A stretch of DNA of 64,000 nucleotides from Aureimonas sp. AU20 (GTDB taxonomy: Bacteria; Pseudomonadota; Alphaproteobacteria; Rhizobiales; Rhizobiaceae). The notes under the pieces were generated by a model that was not told the DNA's origin, did not search any database, and saw only the letters and a program-made list of their open reading frames with translations. Shown piece by piece: positions 1-8,343 of this stretch. The stretch lies in assembly GCF_001442755.1 (NCBI RefSeq), contig NZ_CP006367.1, forward strand, positions 1,922,001 through 1,986,000. Direction: 5' to 3'. The translations under genes and the position numbers were made by a program. Numbering within the stretch: the stretch's first letter is position 1; each line of letters begins with the position of its first letter.

Positions 1-179
1 CAGCCAGGGCCTTTCTCGACCACGTCGTGGAGGAGGGCGACGATGCGCTCGTCCTCGCCGCAGACGCAGCCGGCGACGCGGCGTAAGTGAGCCAGGAAAG
101 GACGCCCGCGCTTGTCGAGCTGGCCTTCATGGGCGACCGAGGCGATGGCCTCGGCCTTTTCAAGGGGAGAAGTCGGCAT
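1..179 (-). CDS. HD-domain phosphohydrolase, SpoT/MESH1-like, partial
   Basis: The gene begins at an ATG at 179 on the minus strand and runs off the left edge, so only about 59 N-terminal residues are visible. They read as a helix followed by GQLDKRGRPFLAHLRRVA and then ALLHDVVE, the paired His and His-Asp metal ligands of the HD fold in single-domain (p)ppGpp or nucleotide hydrolases. It starts 12 bp after the greA stop, so the two are probably co-transcribed, and a stringent-response-type role beside greA would make sense. Family assignment is good; the substrate is not decidable from this fragment. Confidence 0.6.
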   Translation of the reverse strand, partial: MPTSPLEKAEAIASVAHEGQLDKRGRPFLAHLRRVAGCVCGEDERIVALLHDVVEKGPG

Positions 180-191
180 GACGGAACGCGC

Positions 192-665
192 TCAGACCCA
201 GCGCAATTCGATGATCTCGTAGGAGCGGGCGCCGCCCGGCGCGGCCACCTCGACCGTGTCGCCCTCGCTCTTGCCGATCAGCGCGCGCGCGATGGGCGAG
301 GAGATGGAGATGCGGCCCTGCTTCACGTCGGCCTCGGCATCGCCGACGATCTGGTAGACCTTCTCCTCCTCGGTGTCCTCGTCCACGAGCTTCACCGTGG
401 CGCCGAACTTGACGCGGTCGCCGGACAGCTTGGAAACGTCGATGACCTCGGCGCGCGCGGTCAGATCCTCCAGCTCGCCGATCCGGCCCTCGTTGAGGCT
501 CTGCGCCTCCTTGGCCGAATGATATTCGGCGTTTTCGGACAGGTCGCCATGGGCGCGCGCTTCCGAAATCGCGGTGATGATCCGGGGGCGTTCTTCCTGC
601 TGGCGGCGGCGAAGCTCTTCCTTGAGCGTCTCGAACCCGCTGACAGTCATCGGCACTTTTTCCAT
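192..665 (-). CDS. greA: Transcription elongation factor GreA
   Basis: A 157-residue protein, the normal GreA length. It rescues backtracked RNA polymerase by stimulating cleavage of the nascent transcript. The N-terminal coiled coil contains the signature [14 protein letters not shown] (conserved GDLSENAEY, with acidic residues at the tip). The C-terminal FKBP-like domain ends with [18 protein letters not shown]. The ATG at 665 was chosen because the protein then begins [11 protein letters not shown], matching the family; the open frame continues upstream without GreA character. It lies downstream of carB, separated by a terminator-like hairpin. A second GreA/GreB-type gene occurs at 25755. 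Confidence 0.95.
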   Translation of the reverse strand: MEKVPMTVSGFETLKEELRRRQQEERPRIITAISEARAHGDLSENAEYHSAKEAQSLNEGRIGELEDLTARAEVIDVSKLSGDRVKFGATVKLVDEDTEEEKVYQIVGDAEADVKQGRISISSPIARALIGKSEGDTVEVAAPGGARSYEIIELRWV

Positions 666-738
666 GCCCTCTACCCTTACATTCCCGACGCCCGGCGGGG
701 GCCGGACCGTCTTGCTTTGTCCGGCCCTTGCCGGAAGT

Positions 739-780
739 AAAAAGCCGGCCGGCTTCCCATGAGGAAACCAGCCGACCGGA
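739..780 (-). terminator. Rho-independent terminator of carB
   Basis: Read on the minus strand, a long GC-rich stem (GGTCGGCTGGTTTCC pairing with GGGAAGCCGGCC, with one bulge and a few G-T pairs) is followed by TTTTT. It sits between the carB stop and the greA start, so greA probably has its own promoter or receives readthrough. Confidence 0.7.
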
Positions 781-820
781 CATTCATGATAGGACGAGTC
801 TATACAGGCTCGCCCTGAAC

Positions 821-3800
821 TCAAGCGGCCTGAAAATAGGACTGAAGCGAGCGCACTTCAAGATTGCCCGCCTTCAGCGCCGCGATGGCCTGGGCCGCGG
901 CCTCCATGCCGGCGAGCGTCGTGAAGTAGGGCACCTTGTGCATCAGGGCCGCGCGGCGAAGCGAACGCGAGTCCGACAGTGCCTTGGCACCCTCGGTCGT
1001 GTTGAGGACGATCTGGACCTGACGGTTGCGGATCGCGTCCTCGATATGCGGACGCCCTTCCAGCACCTTGTTCACCTTCTCGGCCACGACGCCGTTCTCG
1101 GCGAGGAAGCGATGGGTGCCCTCGGTCGCCGAGATGCGGAAGCCGAGCGCGGCCATGCGCTGGACGGTGCCCAGCATCTTGGGCTTGTCGCCGTCGCGCA
1201 CCGAGACGAACATCGCCCCCTCGCGCGGCAGGTCCACCGAGGCGCCGAGCTGCGCCTTGGCGAAGGCCAGCGCGAAGTCGGTGTCGAGGCCCATGACCTC
1301 GCCGGTGGAGCGCATCTCGGGGCCGAGCAGCGTGTCGACGCCGGGGAAGCGGGCGAAGGGGAACACCGCCTCCTTCACCGCGATGTGCTTCAGGTTCTTC
1401 ACGTCCGGCTTGCCGCCATAGGCCGCGAAGGCGGCGTCCAGCGTCTCGCCCGCCATGATGCGCGCGGCGATCTTGGCGACCGGCGAGCCGATCGTCTTGG
1501 CGACGAAGGGCACGGTGCGCGAAGCGCGCGGGTTCACTTCCAGAACGTAGATGTCCTCGCCCTTGATGGCGAACTGCACGTTCATCAATCCGCCGACCTT
1601 CAAGGCCAACGCCATGTCGCGGGTCTGGCGCTCCAACTCGTCGGTGATGGCGCGCGAGAGCGAGTGGACGGGGAGGGAGCAGGCGGAGTCGCCGGAATGG
1701 ATGCCGGCTTCCTCGATATGCTCCATGATGCCGACCACGAACGTGTCCGTGCCGTCGCTGAGGCAGTCGACGTCGACCTCCGTCGCGTCCGAAAGGTAGC
1801 TGTCGATCAGCACCGGCGACTTGCCGGACACGACCACGGCTTCCTTCATGTAACGGGCGAACTGCGTGTCGCCGCGCACGATCTCCATCGCGCGGCCGCC
1901 CAGCACGTAGGAGGGGCGGATCACCACGGGATAGCCGATGCGATCCACGATCTCGCGCGCTTCCTCGACGGAGCGGGCGATGCCGTTGTTGGGCTGGCGC
2001 AGGTTGAGGTCGTGCAGCAGCTTCTGGAAGCGGTCGCGGTCCTCGGCCAGGTCGATTGCGTCCGGCGAGGTGCCGAGGATCGGAATGCCGGCCTCTTCCA
2101 GCGCCTCGGCGAGCTTCAGCGGCGTCTGGCCGCCGAACTGGACGATGACGCCGTGGAGCGTGCCGCGCGACTTCTCGACGCGCAGGATTTCGAGCACGTC
2201 CTCGGCCGTCAGCGGCTCGAAGTAGAGCCGGTCCGACGTGTCGTAGTCGGTCGAGACCGTCTCGGGATTGCAGTTGATCATGATGGCTTCGAGGCCGGCA
2301 TCCCTCAAGGCGAACGCCGCGTGGCAGCAGCAATAGTCGAACTCGATGCCTTGGCCGATCCGGTTGGGACCGCCGCCCAGGATCACGACCTTCTTGCGGT
2401 CGGACACGCCGGCCTCGGAGCGCACCTCACCGGCGAAGGGCCGCTCGTAGGTCGAGTACATGTAGGGGGTGGGCGAGGCGAACTCGGCGGCGCAGGTGTC
2501 GATGCGCTTGAAGACGGGGTGAACGTCGAGCCGCTCGCGCAGGGCTTGGACGTCGCTCTCAGCTTTGCCGGCGAGCTTTGCGAGGCGGGCGTCAGAGAAG
2601 CCGACCGACTTCAGGAAGCGCAGGTTCTCGGCGTCGTCCGGCAGACCGGCCGTCTTGATCTTGGCTTCCAGGTCGATGATCGCCTTGAAGCGGTCGATGA
2701 ACCAGGGATCGATCTTGGAGGAGCGGTGCACCTGCTCCTTGCTCGCGCCCTCGCGCAGGGCCTGCGCCACCATGCGCAGGCGATCGGGCGTCGGCGTGCC
2801 GAGCGCGGCGCGGATGGCGTTCTTGTCGTCGCCTTCGCCAAGGCCCGGGATCACGATCTCATCCAGACCGTCGAGGCCGGTCTCGAGGCCGCGAAGAGCC
2901 TTCTGGAGAGATTCCTCGAAGGTGCGGCCGATCGCCATGACCTCGCCGACCGACTTCATGGCCGTGGTGAGGACCGGCGAGGCGCCGGGGAATTTCTCGA
3001 AGGCGAAGCGCGGAATCTTGGTGACGACATAGTCGATCGTCGGCTCGAACGAAGCGGGCGTCGCGCCGCCGGTAATGTCGTTCTTCAGTTCGTCCAGCGT
3101 GTAGCCGACCGCGAGCTTGGCGGCGATCTTGGCGATCGGGAAGCCGGTGGCCTTCGAAGCCAGAGCGGACGAGCGCGAGACGCGCGGGTTCATCTCGATG
3201 ACGACGAGGCGACCGTTCTCGGGGTTCACCGCGAACTGCACGTTGGAGCCGCCGGTCTCGACGCCGATCTCACGCAGCACCGCGATCGAGGCGTTGCGCA
3301 TGACCTGATATTCTTTGTCGGTCAGCGTCAGCGCGGGCGCCACGGTGATGCTATCGCCGGTGTGGACGCCCATCGGATCGACGTTCTCGATGGAGCAGAC
3401 GATGATGCAGTTGTCCGCCTTGTCGCGGACGACCTCCATCTCGTATTCCTTCCAGCCCAGCACCGACTCTTCGATCAGGACTTCGGTGGTCGGGGAGGCG
3501 TCGAGGCCGCCTTCGATGATCTCGAAGAACTCGGAGCGATTGTAGGCGATACCGCCGCCCGTGCCGCCCATGGTGAAGGAGGGGCGGATGATGGCGGGGA
3601 GGCCCACATGCTCCAGCGCCTCGGCCGCTGCGCCCATGGCGCGCGCCATGTAGCGCTGCTTGCGTTCGGTCTCACCGAGGTTCCACTCGTTCTCCAGCAC
3701 CTGCAGCGCGCCGTCGCGTTCCGGCCCATCGGAGGTCGCGCGGATCGCCGCCGCGCGGCGCTCTTCATGCGCCAGCCGGTCGGCCTGCTTGGCCTCGGTG

Positions 3801-4252
3801 GCGTTGGCGAGATAGCTTTTCGGCGTTTCCAGGCCGATCTTGGCCATGGCCTCGCGGAACAGGGCACGGTCCTCGGCCTTGTCGATCGCCGTAGCGTCGG
3901 CGCCGATCATCTCGACATTGTACTTGTCGAGGACGCCCATGCGCTTGAGGCTGAGGGCAGTGTTGAGCGCGGTCTGGCCGCCCATGGTCGGCAGGATCGC
4001 GTCCGGCCGCTCCTTGGCGATGATCTTGGCGACCACTTCGGGCGTGATCGGCTCGATATAGGTGGCGTCGGCGAGATCGGGGTCGGTCATGATCGTCGCC
4101 GGATTGCTGTTGACGAGGACGATCCGGTAGCCCTCCTCGCGCAGCGCTTTACACGCTTGCGTGCCGGAATAGTCGAACTCGCAGGCCTGGCCGATGATGA
4201 TGGGGCCGGCGCCGACGATCAGGATGGTTTTGATATCTTGGCGCTTGGGCAT
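821..4252 (-). CDS. carB: Carbamoyl-phosphate synthase large subunit
   Basis: A protein of 1143 residues that makes carbamoyl phosphate from bicarbonate, ammonia (channelled from CarA) and two ATP, feeding pyrimidine and arginine synthesis. It shows the duplicated ATP-grasp architecture: the N-half carries [13 protein letters not shown] and [19 protein letters not shown], the C-half [22 protein letters not shown]-terminal MGS-like regulatory domain follows. A charged insertion of about 45 residues near positions 150-200 (around [20 protein letters not shown]) makes it longer than enterobacterial CarB, which I recall as common in alphaproteobacteria. The start [17 protein letters not shown] matches the family. 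carA lies about 1.4 kb upstream on the same strand, separated by three small genes. Confidence 0.97.
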   Translation of the reverse strand: MPKRQDIKTILIVGAGPIIIGQACEFDYSGTQACKALREEGYRIVLVNSNPATIMTDPDLADATYIEPITPEVVAKIIAKERPDAILPTMGGQTALNTALSLKRMGVLDKYNVEMIGADATAIDKAEDRALFREAMAKIGLETPKSYLANATEAKQADRLAHEERRAAAIRATSDGPERDGALQVLENEWNLGETERKQRYMARAMGAAAEALEHVGLPAIIRPSFTMGGTGGGIAYNRSEFFEIIEGGLDASPTTEVLIEESVLGWKEYEMEVVRDKADNCIIVCSIENVDPMGVHTGDSITVAPALTLTDKEYQVMRNASIAVLREIGVETGGSNVQFAVNPENGRLVVIEMNPRVSRSSALASKATGFPIAKIAAKLAVGYTLDELKNDITGGATPASFEPTIDYVVTKIPRFAFEKFPGASPVLTTAMKSVGEVMAIGRTFEESLQKALRGLETGLDGLDEIVIPGLGEGDDKNAIRAALGTPTPDRLRMVAQALREGASKEQVHRSSKIDPWFIDRFKAIIDLEAKIKTAGLPDDAENLRFLKSVGFSDARLAKLAGKAESDVQALRERLDVHPVFKRIDTCAAEFASPTPYMYSTYERPFAGEVRSEAGVSDRKKVVILGGGPNRIGQGIEFDYCCCHAAFALRDAGLEAIMINCNPETVSTDYDTSDRLYFEPLTAEDVLEILRVEKSRGTLHGVIVQFGGQTPLKLAEALEEAGIPILGTSPDAIDLAEDRDRFQKLLHDLNLRQPNNGIARSVEEAREIVDRIGYPVVIRPSYVLGGRAMEIVRGDTQFARYMKEAVVVSGKSPVLIDSYLSDATEVDVDCLSDGTDTFVVGIMEHIEEAGIHSGDSACSLPVHSLSRAITDELERQTRDMALALKVGGLMNVQFAIKGEDIYVLEVNPRASRTVPFVAKTIGSPVAKIAARIMAGETLDAAFAAYGGKPDVKNLKHIAVKEAVFPFARFPGVDTLLGPEMRSTGEVMGLDTDFALAFAKAQLGASVDLPREGAMFVSVRDGDKPKMLGTVQRMAALGFRISATEGTHRFLAENGVVAEKVNKVLEGRPHIEDAIRNRQVQIVLNTTEGAKALSDSRSLRRAALMHKVPYFTTLAGMEAAAQAIAALKAGNLEVRSLQSYFQAA

Positions 4253-4395
4253 GGCTGATCCGTCTGTTCGATCGTGCGCAGACACCCCGCGCCGCAAGCG
4301 GCCGGGGTGTCTCTGCGAGGAAATTCAAGGCTAAGGCCGGCTTATAGGGAATCGCGCCGGCCGGCGAAAGGGCGAAACGGCGCTTTTGCCCGGAT

Positions 4396-4677
4396 TCATT
4401 CGGCGGCTCGTTCGGCAGCCGGGGCGGGCGGCTTGACGATCTCGCCGGCCGAACGGGGCAGGCGGCGCCCGTCGTAGCGATCGCAGCCCAGCGCCAGGGC
4501 GAGGCAGGCGAGCTCCACCGTTCGGGGAATCTCGACGCGCTTTCCGTCGCGATCCCCCTTCTCGTAATATTGGATGACGCGCTTCTTGAGCCCGAGAAGG
4601 TCGGCCGCATCCTTCTGCTTGAGACCCATCTCGCGCCGCCACTGGCGGAAGCCGTCCGAATCCATCGCACCCGTCAT
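4396..4677 (-). CDS. XRE-family HTH transcriptional regulator
   Basis: A 93-residue protein starting MTGAMDSDGF; an alternative ATG lies 12 bp downstream. Residues about 8-60 form a Cro/CI-like helix-turn-helix: FRQWRREMGLKQKDAADLLGLKKRVIQYYEKG. The GGAG upstream of 4677 is acceptable as a ribosome site. The frame stays open upstream, but that part overlaps two palindromic operator-like repeats and an AT-rich stretch, so I treat it as the promoter region. The tail RYDGRRLPRSAGEIVKPPAP is proline-rich and of unknown role. It lies between carB and carA, but nothing shows it regulates them. Confidence 0.75.
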   Translation of the reverse strand: MTGAMDSDGFRQWRREMGLKQKDAADLLGLKKRVIQYYEKGDRDGKRVEIPRTVELACLALALGCDRYDGRRLPRSAGEIVKPPAPAAERAAE

Positions 4678-4800
4678 ATCCGCACGCTCCACTCTATGGA
4701 GCTTGGCGCCGAGTTCAGCTTCGCTCAACCCACCCGGCGCAAGCTCATTCAAGCTCCGCTGCGGCGTCGTAGCAAATCCCGTTTCCAGCGCAACAAAAAA

Positions 4801-4847
4801 TGCACTCCGTGCGCCAGTTCGCTCTTGTCGAGGTGCACTTTGTGCGC
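4801..4847. promoter_or_regulatory. Tandem palindromic operator-like repeats
   Basis: Two copies of TGCACTNNGTGCGC (4801-4814 with CC, 4834-4847 with TT in the variable positions) lie 33 bp apart, about three helical turns. Each contains the dyad GCAC-N3-GTGC. They are upstream of the XRE regulator and also upstream of the oppositely oriented small ORF at 4921. Autoregulation by the XRE protein is inferred from position only. Confidence 0.5.
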
Positions 4848-4920
4848 ATCTATAGCTAAGCGAAGGCAAAAAAGCCGATTTCGCTGAAACCACCAGTCTT
4901 TAACCGGGAAGGGAAATGCC

Positions 4921-5058
4921 ATGCTTGCCGACCTGATCGTCAGCCGCTCCACCTGTGGGGCCGATCGCAATCGCGACGACCTGCACCGCCACGCCACGTT
5001 CAGCTGTGGGTTCCACAATGTCGTGCGTCGCTTGTTCCGGATGTTCCGCTCCGCATGA
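4921..5058 (+). CDS. Small ORF, 45 residues, unknown function
   Basis: An ATG preceded by a strong purine-rich ribosome site (GGGAAGGGAAA) opens a 45-residue frame beginning MLADLIVSRSTCGADRNRDD and ending with a basic segment VVRRLFRMFRSA. It has two cysteines and no signal peptide. A clean terminator 43 bp downstream on the same strand supports an independent short transcript. I do not recognise the family. The alternative is a small regulatory RNA with a fortuitous frame. Confidence 0.4.
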   Translation: MLADLIVSRSTCGADRNRDDLHRHATFSCGFHNVVRRLFRMFRSA

Positions 5059-5100
5059 GCTGGAACCGATCTGCGAACCGCAGGGGAGACGACCACTAGA

Positions 5101-5126
5101 AGGCGCCGGGTCGACCGGCGCCTTTT
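5101..5126 (+). terminator. Rho-independent terminator
   Basis: AGGCGCCGG-GTCGA-CCGGCGCCT forms a near-perfect stem followed by TTTTT on the plus strand. It ends the transcript carrying the small ORF at 4921. On the minus strand no T-run follows, so it is less likely to serve the phosphatase gene. Confidence 0.75.
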
Positions 5127-5131
5127 TCGTG

Positions 5132-5698
5132 TCAGGAGCCGTAGAAGCCGAGGCTGGGCTCGAGCCGCTCGAAGGTTTCGTTCATCGCATAGGCGCGCGA
5201 CAGGAACGGGACGGCGAAATGGCCGTAGCGGATGGAGAGTTGTTCCTCGGCCGCCAATTCCCCGGCGCCGGCGAATTTCGCCATGTAGAGCGCGACGGCG
5301 AGACCGGTTCGATCCGAGCCCGACATGCAGTGGATGAGGATCGGGCCTTCGGCATTCTCGACGGCCTTGTAGAAGGCGGCAACCATGTCGTCGTTAAGCG
5401 CCCGGCCGGCGGACCAGGAGAGATCGACGAGATGTGCGCCGCGCCGCTCGGCCACCGCGCGCTCTTCGTCGTACCAGGGCGTGCCGACATGCGGCCCGCG
5501 CAGGTTGATGACCGTGCGAATCCCCTCCTTCTGGAGAAGGGATTCGAACTCGGTCGGCCCGAGCGTGCCGGATCGGTAGAGCCGGTGCTCGATCACGGTG
5601 TGGATGTTCCCGGTCCATTGCTGGACGCCGAGAAAGCCGAGCCCCGCGAGGAGGGGCGCGGCATAGGCGAGCCTTTTCAGATGCATCGCCAAGCGCAT
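5132..5698 (-). CDS. Membrane-anchored tyrosine/dual-specificity phosphatase
   Basis: A 188-residue protein with an N-terminal hydrophobic segment (residues about 10-25, LAYAAPLLAGLGFLGV) that probably anchors it in the inner membrane facing the periplasm. The catalytic loop HCMSGSDRTG has the HCX5R signature, with Cys124 as nucleophile and Arg130. Upstream, RTVINLRG and YRSG are typical of bacterial PTP/DSP-like enzymes. The start at 5698 lies only 5 bp after the carA stop, so the gene is probably translated from the carA mRNA. The physiological substrate is unknown; phosphoinositide or phosphoprotein substrates are both possible. Confidence 0.8.
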   Translation of the reverse strand: MRLAMHLKRLAYAAPLLAGLGFLGVQQWTGNIHTVIEHRLYRSGTLGPTEFESLLQKEGIRTVINLRGPHVGTPWYDEERAVAERRGAHLVDLSWSAGRALNDDMVAAFYKAVENAEGPILIHCMSGSDRTGLAVALYMAKFAGAGELAAEEQLSIRYGHFAVPFLSRAYAMNETFERLEPSLGFYGS

Positions 5699-5703
5699 GG
5701 GTC

Positions 5704-6888
5704 TTACGCCGCCTTGCTGGTGCGGTGATCGTCGATCATCGCGAAGAAGCGCTGGAACAGGTAGTGCGAGTCCTGCGGTCCCGGCGAGGCCTCGGGGTGG
5801 TGCTGGACGGAGAAGACCGGCTGGCCCTTGAGGCGAAGGCCGCAATTGGTACCGTCGAAGAGCGAGATGTGGGTCTGCTCGACCGTCTCGGGCAGCGAGG
5901 CGGGGTCCACCGCGAAGCCATGGTTCATCGATACGATCTCGACCTTGCCGGTGGTGAAGTCCTTCACCGGATGGTTCGCGCCGTGATGGCCCTGGTGCAT
6001 CTTCTCCGTGCGACCGCCGAGCGCCAGCGCCAGAAGCTGGTGCCCCAGGCAGATTCCGAACATGGGAATGCCGGTCTTCGACAGTTCCTGGATCACCGGC
6101 ACGGCATATTCGCCGGTCGCGGCCGGGTCGCCCGGGCCGTTGGACAGGAAGATGCCGTCCGGCTTGTGCTTCAGGATTTCGGCGGCGCTGGTGGTGGCCG
6201 GCACGATGACGACCCGCGCGCCATGTCCCGACATCAGGCGCAGGATGTTGCGCTTGGCGCCGTAGTCGATGGCGACGATCGTGTAATCCGGCTGCGCGGT
6301 GCTGCCATAGCCGGCGTCCCAGACCCAGGGGCCTTCGGTCCAGACTTCCTCGCTCGCCGTCGCGGCGTCCTTGGCCAGATCCAGCCCCACGAGACCGCTC
6401 CAGTCGGCGGCCTTGCGCTTCAGCGCCTCGACGTCGAACACGCCGTCGGCGCGATGCGCGATCACGGCGTTGGGCATGCCCTTCTCGCGGATCAGCGCGG
6501 TGAGCGCTCGGGTGTCGATGCCCGATAGGGCGACGACGCCGCGCTTCTTCAGCCAAGCGTCGAGACCGCCGGCCGAGCGGTAGTTGGACGGAGCCGAGAC
6601 TTCGGCGCGGAAGATCACGCCGACCGCGCCGATGCTGTTGTCCGGAACGAGATCCTCGACGTCCTCGTCATTGGCGCCGACATTGCCGATATGGGGAAAG
6701 GTGAAAGTGACGATCTGCCGGGCGTAGGACGGGTCGGTCAGGATTTCCTGATAGCCGGTGAGGGAGGTGTTGAAGCAGACCTCGCCCAGCGCTTCCCCTT
6801 CGGCGCCGATCCCGTCGCCTTCGATCACGGTTCCGTCTGCGAGCACCAACAAGGCAGTCGGTGTCCTCTGCGGCCAGTTTGCGCTCAT
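5704..6888 (-). CDS. carA: Carbamoyl-phosphate synthase small subunit
   Basis: A 394-residue glutamine amidotransferase subunit that hydrolyses glutamine and passes ammonia to CarB. The N-terminal small-subunit domain includes TSLTGYQEILTDPSYARQIVTFT. The class I GATase domain carries the nucleophile elbow GICLGHQ (Cys280) and the His364/Glu366 pair in VQHHPEASPGPQD. The start MSANWPQRTP at 6888 is preferred over the longer open frame, whose extra N-terminus lacks family resemblance. carA and carB are on the same strand but not adjacent. Confidence 0.97.
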   Translation of the reverse strand: MSANWPQRTPTALLVLADGTVIEGDGIGAEGEALGEVCFNTSLTGYQEILTDPSYARQIVTFTFPHIGNVGANDEDVEDLVPDNSIGAVGVIFRAEVSAPSNYRSAGGLDAWLKKRGVVALSGIDTRALTALIREKGMPNAVIAHRADGVFDVEALKRKAADWSGLVGLDLAKDAATASEEVWTEGPWVWDAGYGSTAQPDYTIVAIDYGAKRNILRLMSGHGARVVIVPATTSAAEILKHKPDGIFLSNGPGDPAATGEYAVPVIQELSKTGIPMFGICLGHQLLALALGGRTEKMHQGHHGANHPVKDFTTGKVEIVSMNHGFAVDPASLPETVEQTHISLFDGTNCGLRLKGQPVFSVQHHPEASPGPQDSHYLFQRFFAMIDDHRTSKAA

Positions 6889-7328
6889 GGGGTGCGTCTC
6901 CGTCGGGGTCCAATCGGGCGTATCGAGGCCGCGCAACGCGGCCGAGCCCTTCCGGAGCGTTTCTATCGCGCCACAGACGCCCGAACGCAACCCTCTTCTC
7001 GTTGGAGAACGCCGCCGTCCCCTTGCAAATGCGGTGCACAAAACTTAATGCATTGTGAATGCGAGGGGCGCGTGGACTGGATCCGCACCCTCGAACCGTG
7101 TCCGAGAGAGCAGGTCCTCAGGCCCGCGCCCGAACAGTTAAGCAGTGTACGACGACAGGATGATGACGACGCGGCCTGCCGAGGCCGTCTTTCTCTCCGC
7201 TTCGCATGCCTTCACCCCCAGGTCAGTTTCCCGAACTAGGATGCTTGCCCATTCGGCATGGGTCCATCCGAGCTTTCGCCCGGGACGCGGCTTTGCCGCG
7301 CGCGAGGCGACACATAGGACAGACGCGT
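6889..7328. other. Divergent carA / GatB-YqeY intergenic region
   Basis: About 440 bp with no credible gene. It should hold the carA promoter and leader. Near 6930-6946 a perfect hairpin (GGCCGCG-TTG-CGCGGCC on the minus strand) lies in the carA leader. An AT-richer patch at 7025-7062 contains the dyad GCATT-GTG-AATGC (7050-7062) and repeated AATGC elements that could be a regulator site. No recognised riboswitch was seen. Confidence 0.4.
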
Positions 7329-7778
7329 ATGCGTGAACAAATCGCAGTCGCCCTCCAGGAGGCCTGCACGTCCGGCGACAAACGGCGCGCCTGCCTCTTG
7401 CGGCTCATCAATGCGGCCATTCGCGACCGCGACGCCGCCAGCCGCATGGCCGGGCGCGACAAGGTTCCCGACAGCGACATCGCCGGCATTCTGCAGCTTC
7501 TCGCCGAACAGCGCGAGCGCAGCGCCAACGACATGGCCGAGAAGGGTCGCAACGAGGATGCCGCACGCGAGCGCGTCGACGCCGCCACGATCCGCTTCTT
7601 CCTGCCGGCGGCCCTGCCGGTGGTGGAAATGGTGGAAGCCTGCCGGCAGGCGGTCAGCGACACCGGCGCCAAGGGCCTGCGCGATGTCGGCCGCTGCATG
7701 AGCGCCATCAAGGAGCGCTATCACGACAAGGTCGACATGGTTCAGGCTTCGGGCGTGGTGCGCTCGCTTCTCAGCTGA
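7329..7778 (+). CDS. GatB/YqeY domain protein
   Basis: A 149-residue protein of the YqeY family, which shares the tRNA-binding helical domain of the GatB amidotransferase subunit. Recognisable segments are RRACLLRLINAAIRDRD, then ILQLLAEQRERSANDMAEKGR, and a C-terminal GLRDVGRCMSAIKERY. The ATG at 7329 gives a start MREQIAVALQEA typical of the family. In many alphaproteobacteria YqeY lies near carA and dnaG, as here. The exact biochemical role of free-standing YqeY is not established. Confidence 0.9.
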   Translation: MREQIAVALQEACTSGDKRRACLLRLINAAIRDRDAASRMAGRDKVPDSDIAGILQLLAEQRERSANDMAEKGRNEDAARERVDAATIRFFLPAALPVVEMVEACRQAVSDTGAKGLRDVGRCMSAIKERYHDKVDMVQASGVVRSLLS

Positions 7779-7781
7779 AGG

Positions 7782-7815
7782 CGGGTAGGGCGGTTTTGGC
7801 GCCCGAGCCCTTTTT
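7782..7815 (+). terminator. Rho-independent terminator
   Basis: GGG-TA-GGGCG pairs with CGCCC-GA-GCCC around a T-rich loop and is followed by TTTTT. It ends the YqeY transcript and faces the convergent chorismate mutase gene. Confidence 0.6.
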
Positions 7816-7835
7816 ACATTCCCCGAGGCGTCGGG

Positions 7836-8147
7836 TCAGGCCGTCCGTTCGGCCAGTTCGCGTGCCGTCGCCTCGTGGTAGCGAATGACTTCGCGCACCA
7901 CGAAGGCCAGATATTTCTCCGCGAAATCCGGGTCGAGCTTGGCGGTCAGCGCCAGTTCGCGCAGCCGCGCCACCTGGCGCGCTTCCCGCGCCGGGTCGGC
8001 CGGGGGCAGCGCATGCTCGGCCTTCAGAACGCCGACGCGCTGCGTACAGCGGAAGCGCTCGGCCAGCATGTGGATGATCGCCGCGTCGATATTGTCGATG
8101 CTGTCGCGCAGCTTCTGAAGTTCCGGCAAGGGAGCCTGCTCTTGCAT
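7836..8147 (-). CDS. Chorismate mutase, AroQ type
   Basis: A 103-residue single-domain protein that converts chorismate to prephenate for phenylalanine and tyrosine synthesis. The N-terminal helix LQKLRDSIDNIDAAIIHMLAERF carries the AroQ arginine pattern, followed by RVGVLKAEH and REARQVARLRELA, and the helix YLAFVVREVIRYHE. The start MQEQAPLPEL at 8147 fits the family better than the longer frame. It is a free-standing mutase without a prephenate dehydratase domain. Confidence 0.88.
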   Translation of the reverse strand: MQEQAPLPELQKLRDSIDNIDAAIIHMLAERFRCTQRVGVLKAEHALPPADPAREARQVARLRELALTAKLDPDFAEKYLAFVVREVIRYHEATARELAERTA

Positions 8148-8343
8148 GTCGGCCGTCCGTGGCTGAATTCGCGCCGAGGCGCCACGCCCGCTGGATAGGC
8201 CCATGCGCGCGCTTCGTCAAAGGGCTGGGCCTTCGGATAAACGGCCGGTCCAACCTGTGGATTGGGGTGGATAAGGGGGACGCTGGACTGCGCGGCCGGG
8301 CGGGCCCATGGTATTTCACGCCTTTGAAGCCGATATCTCCCCC

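Noticed and set aside
728..4258. A 1176-residue open frame on the plus strand opposite carB
   Set aside because: It is antisense to carB, rich in Arg, His, Asp, Gly and Leu as expected from reverse reading of GC-rich codons, and has no family motif.
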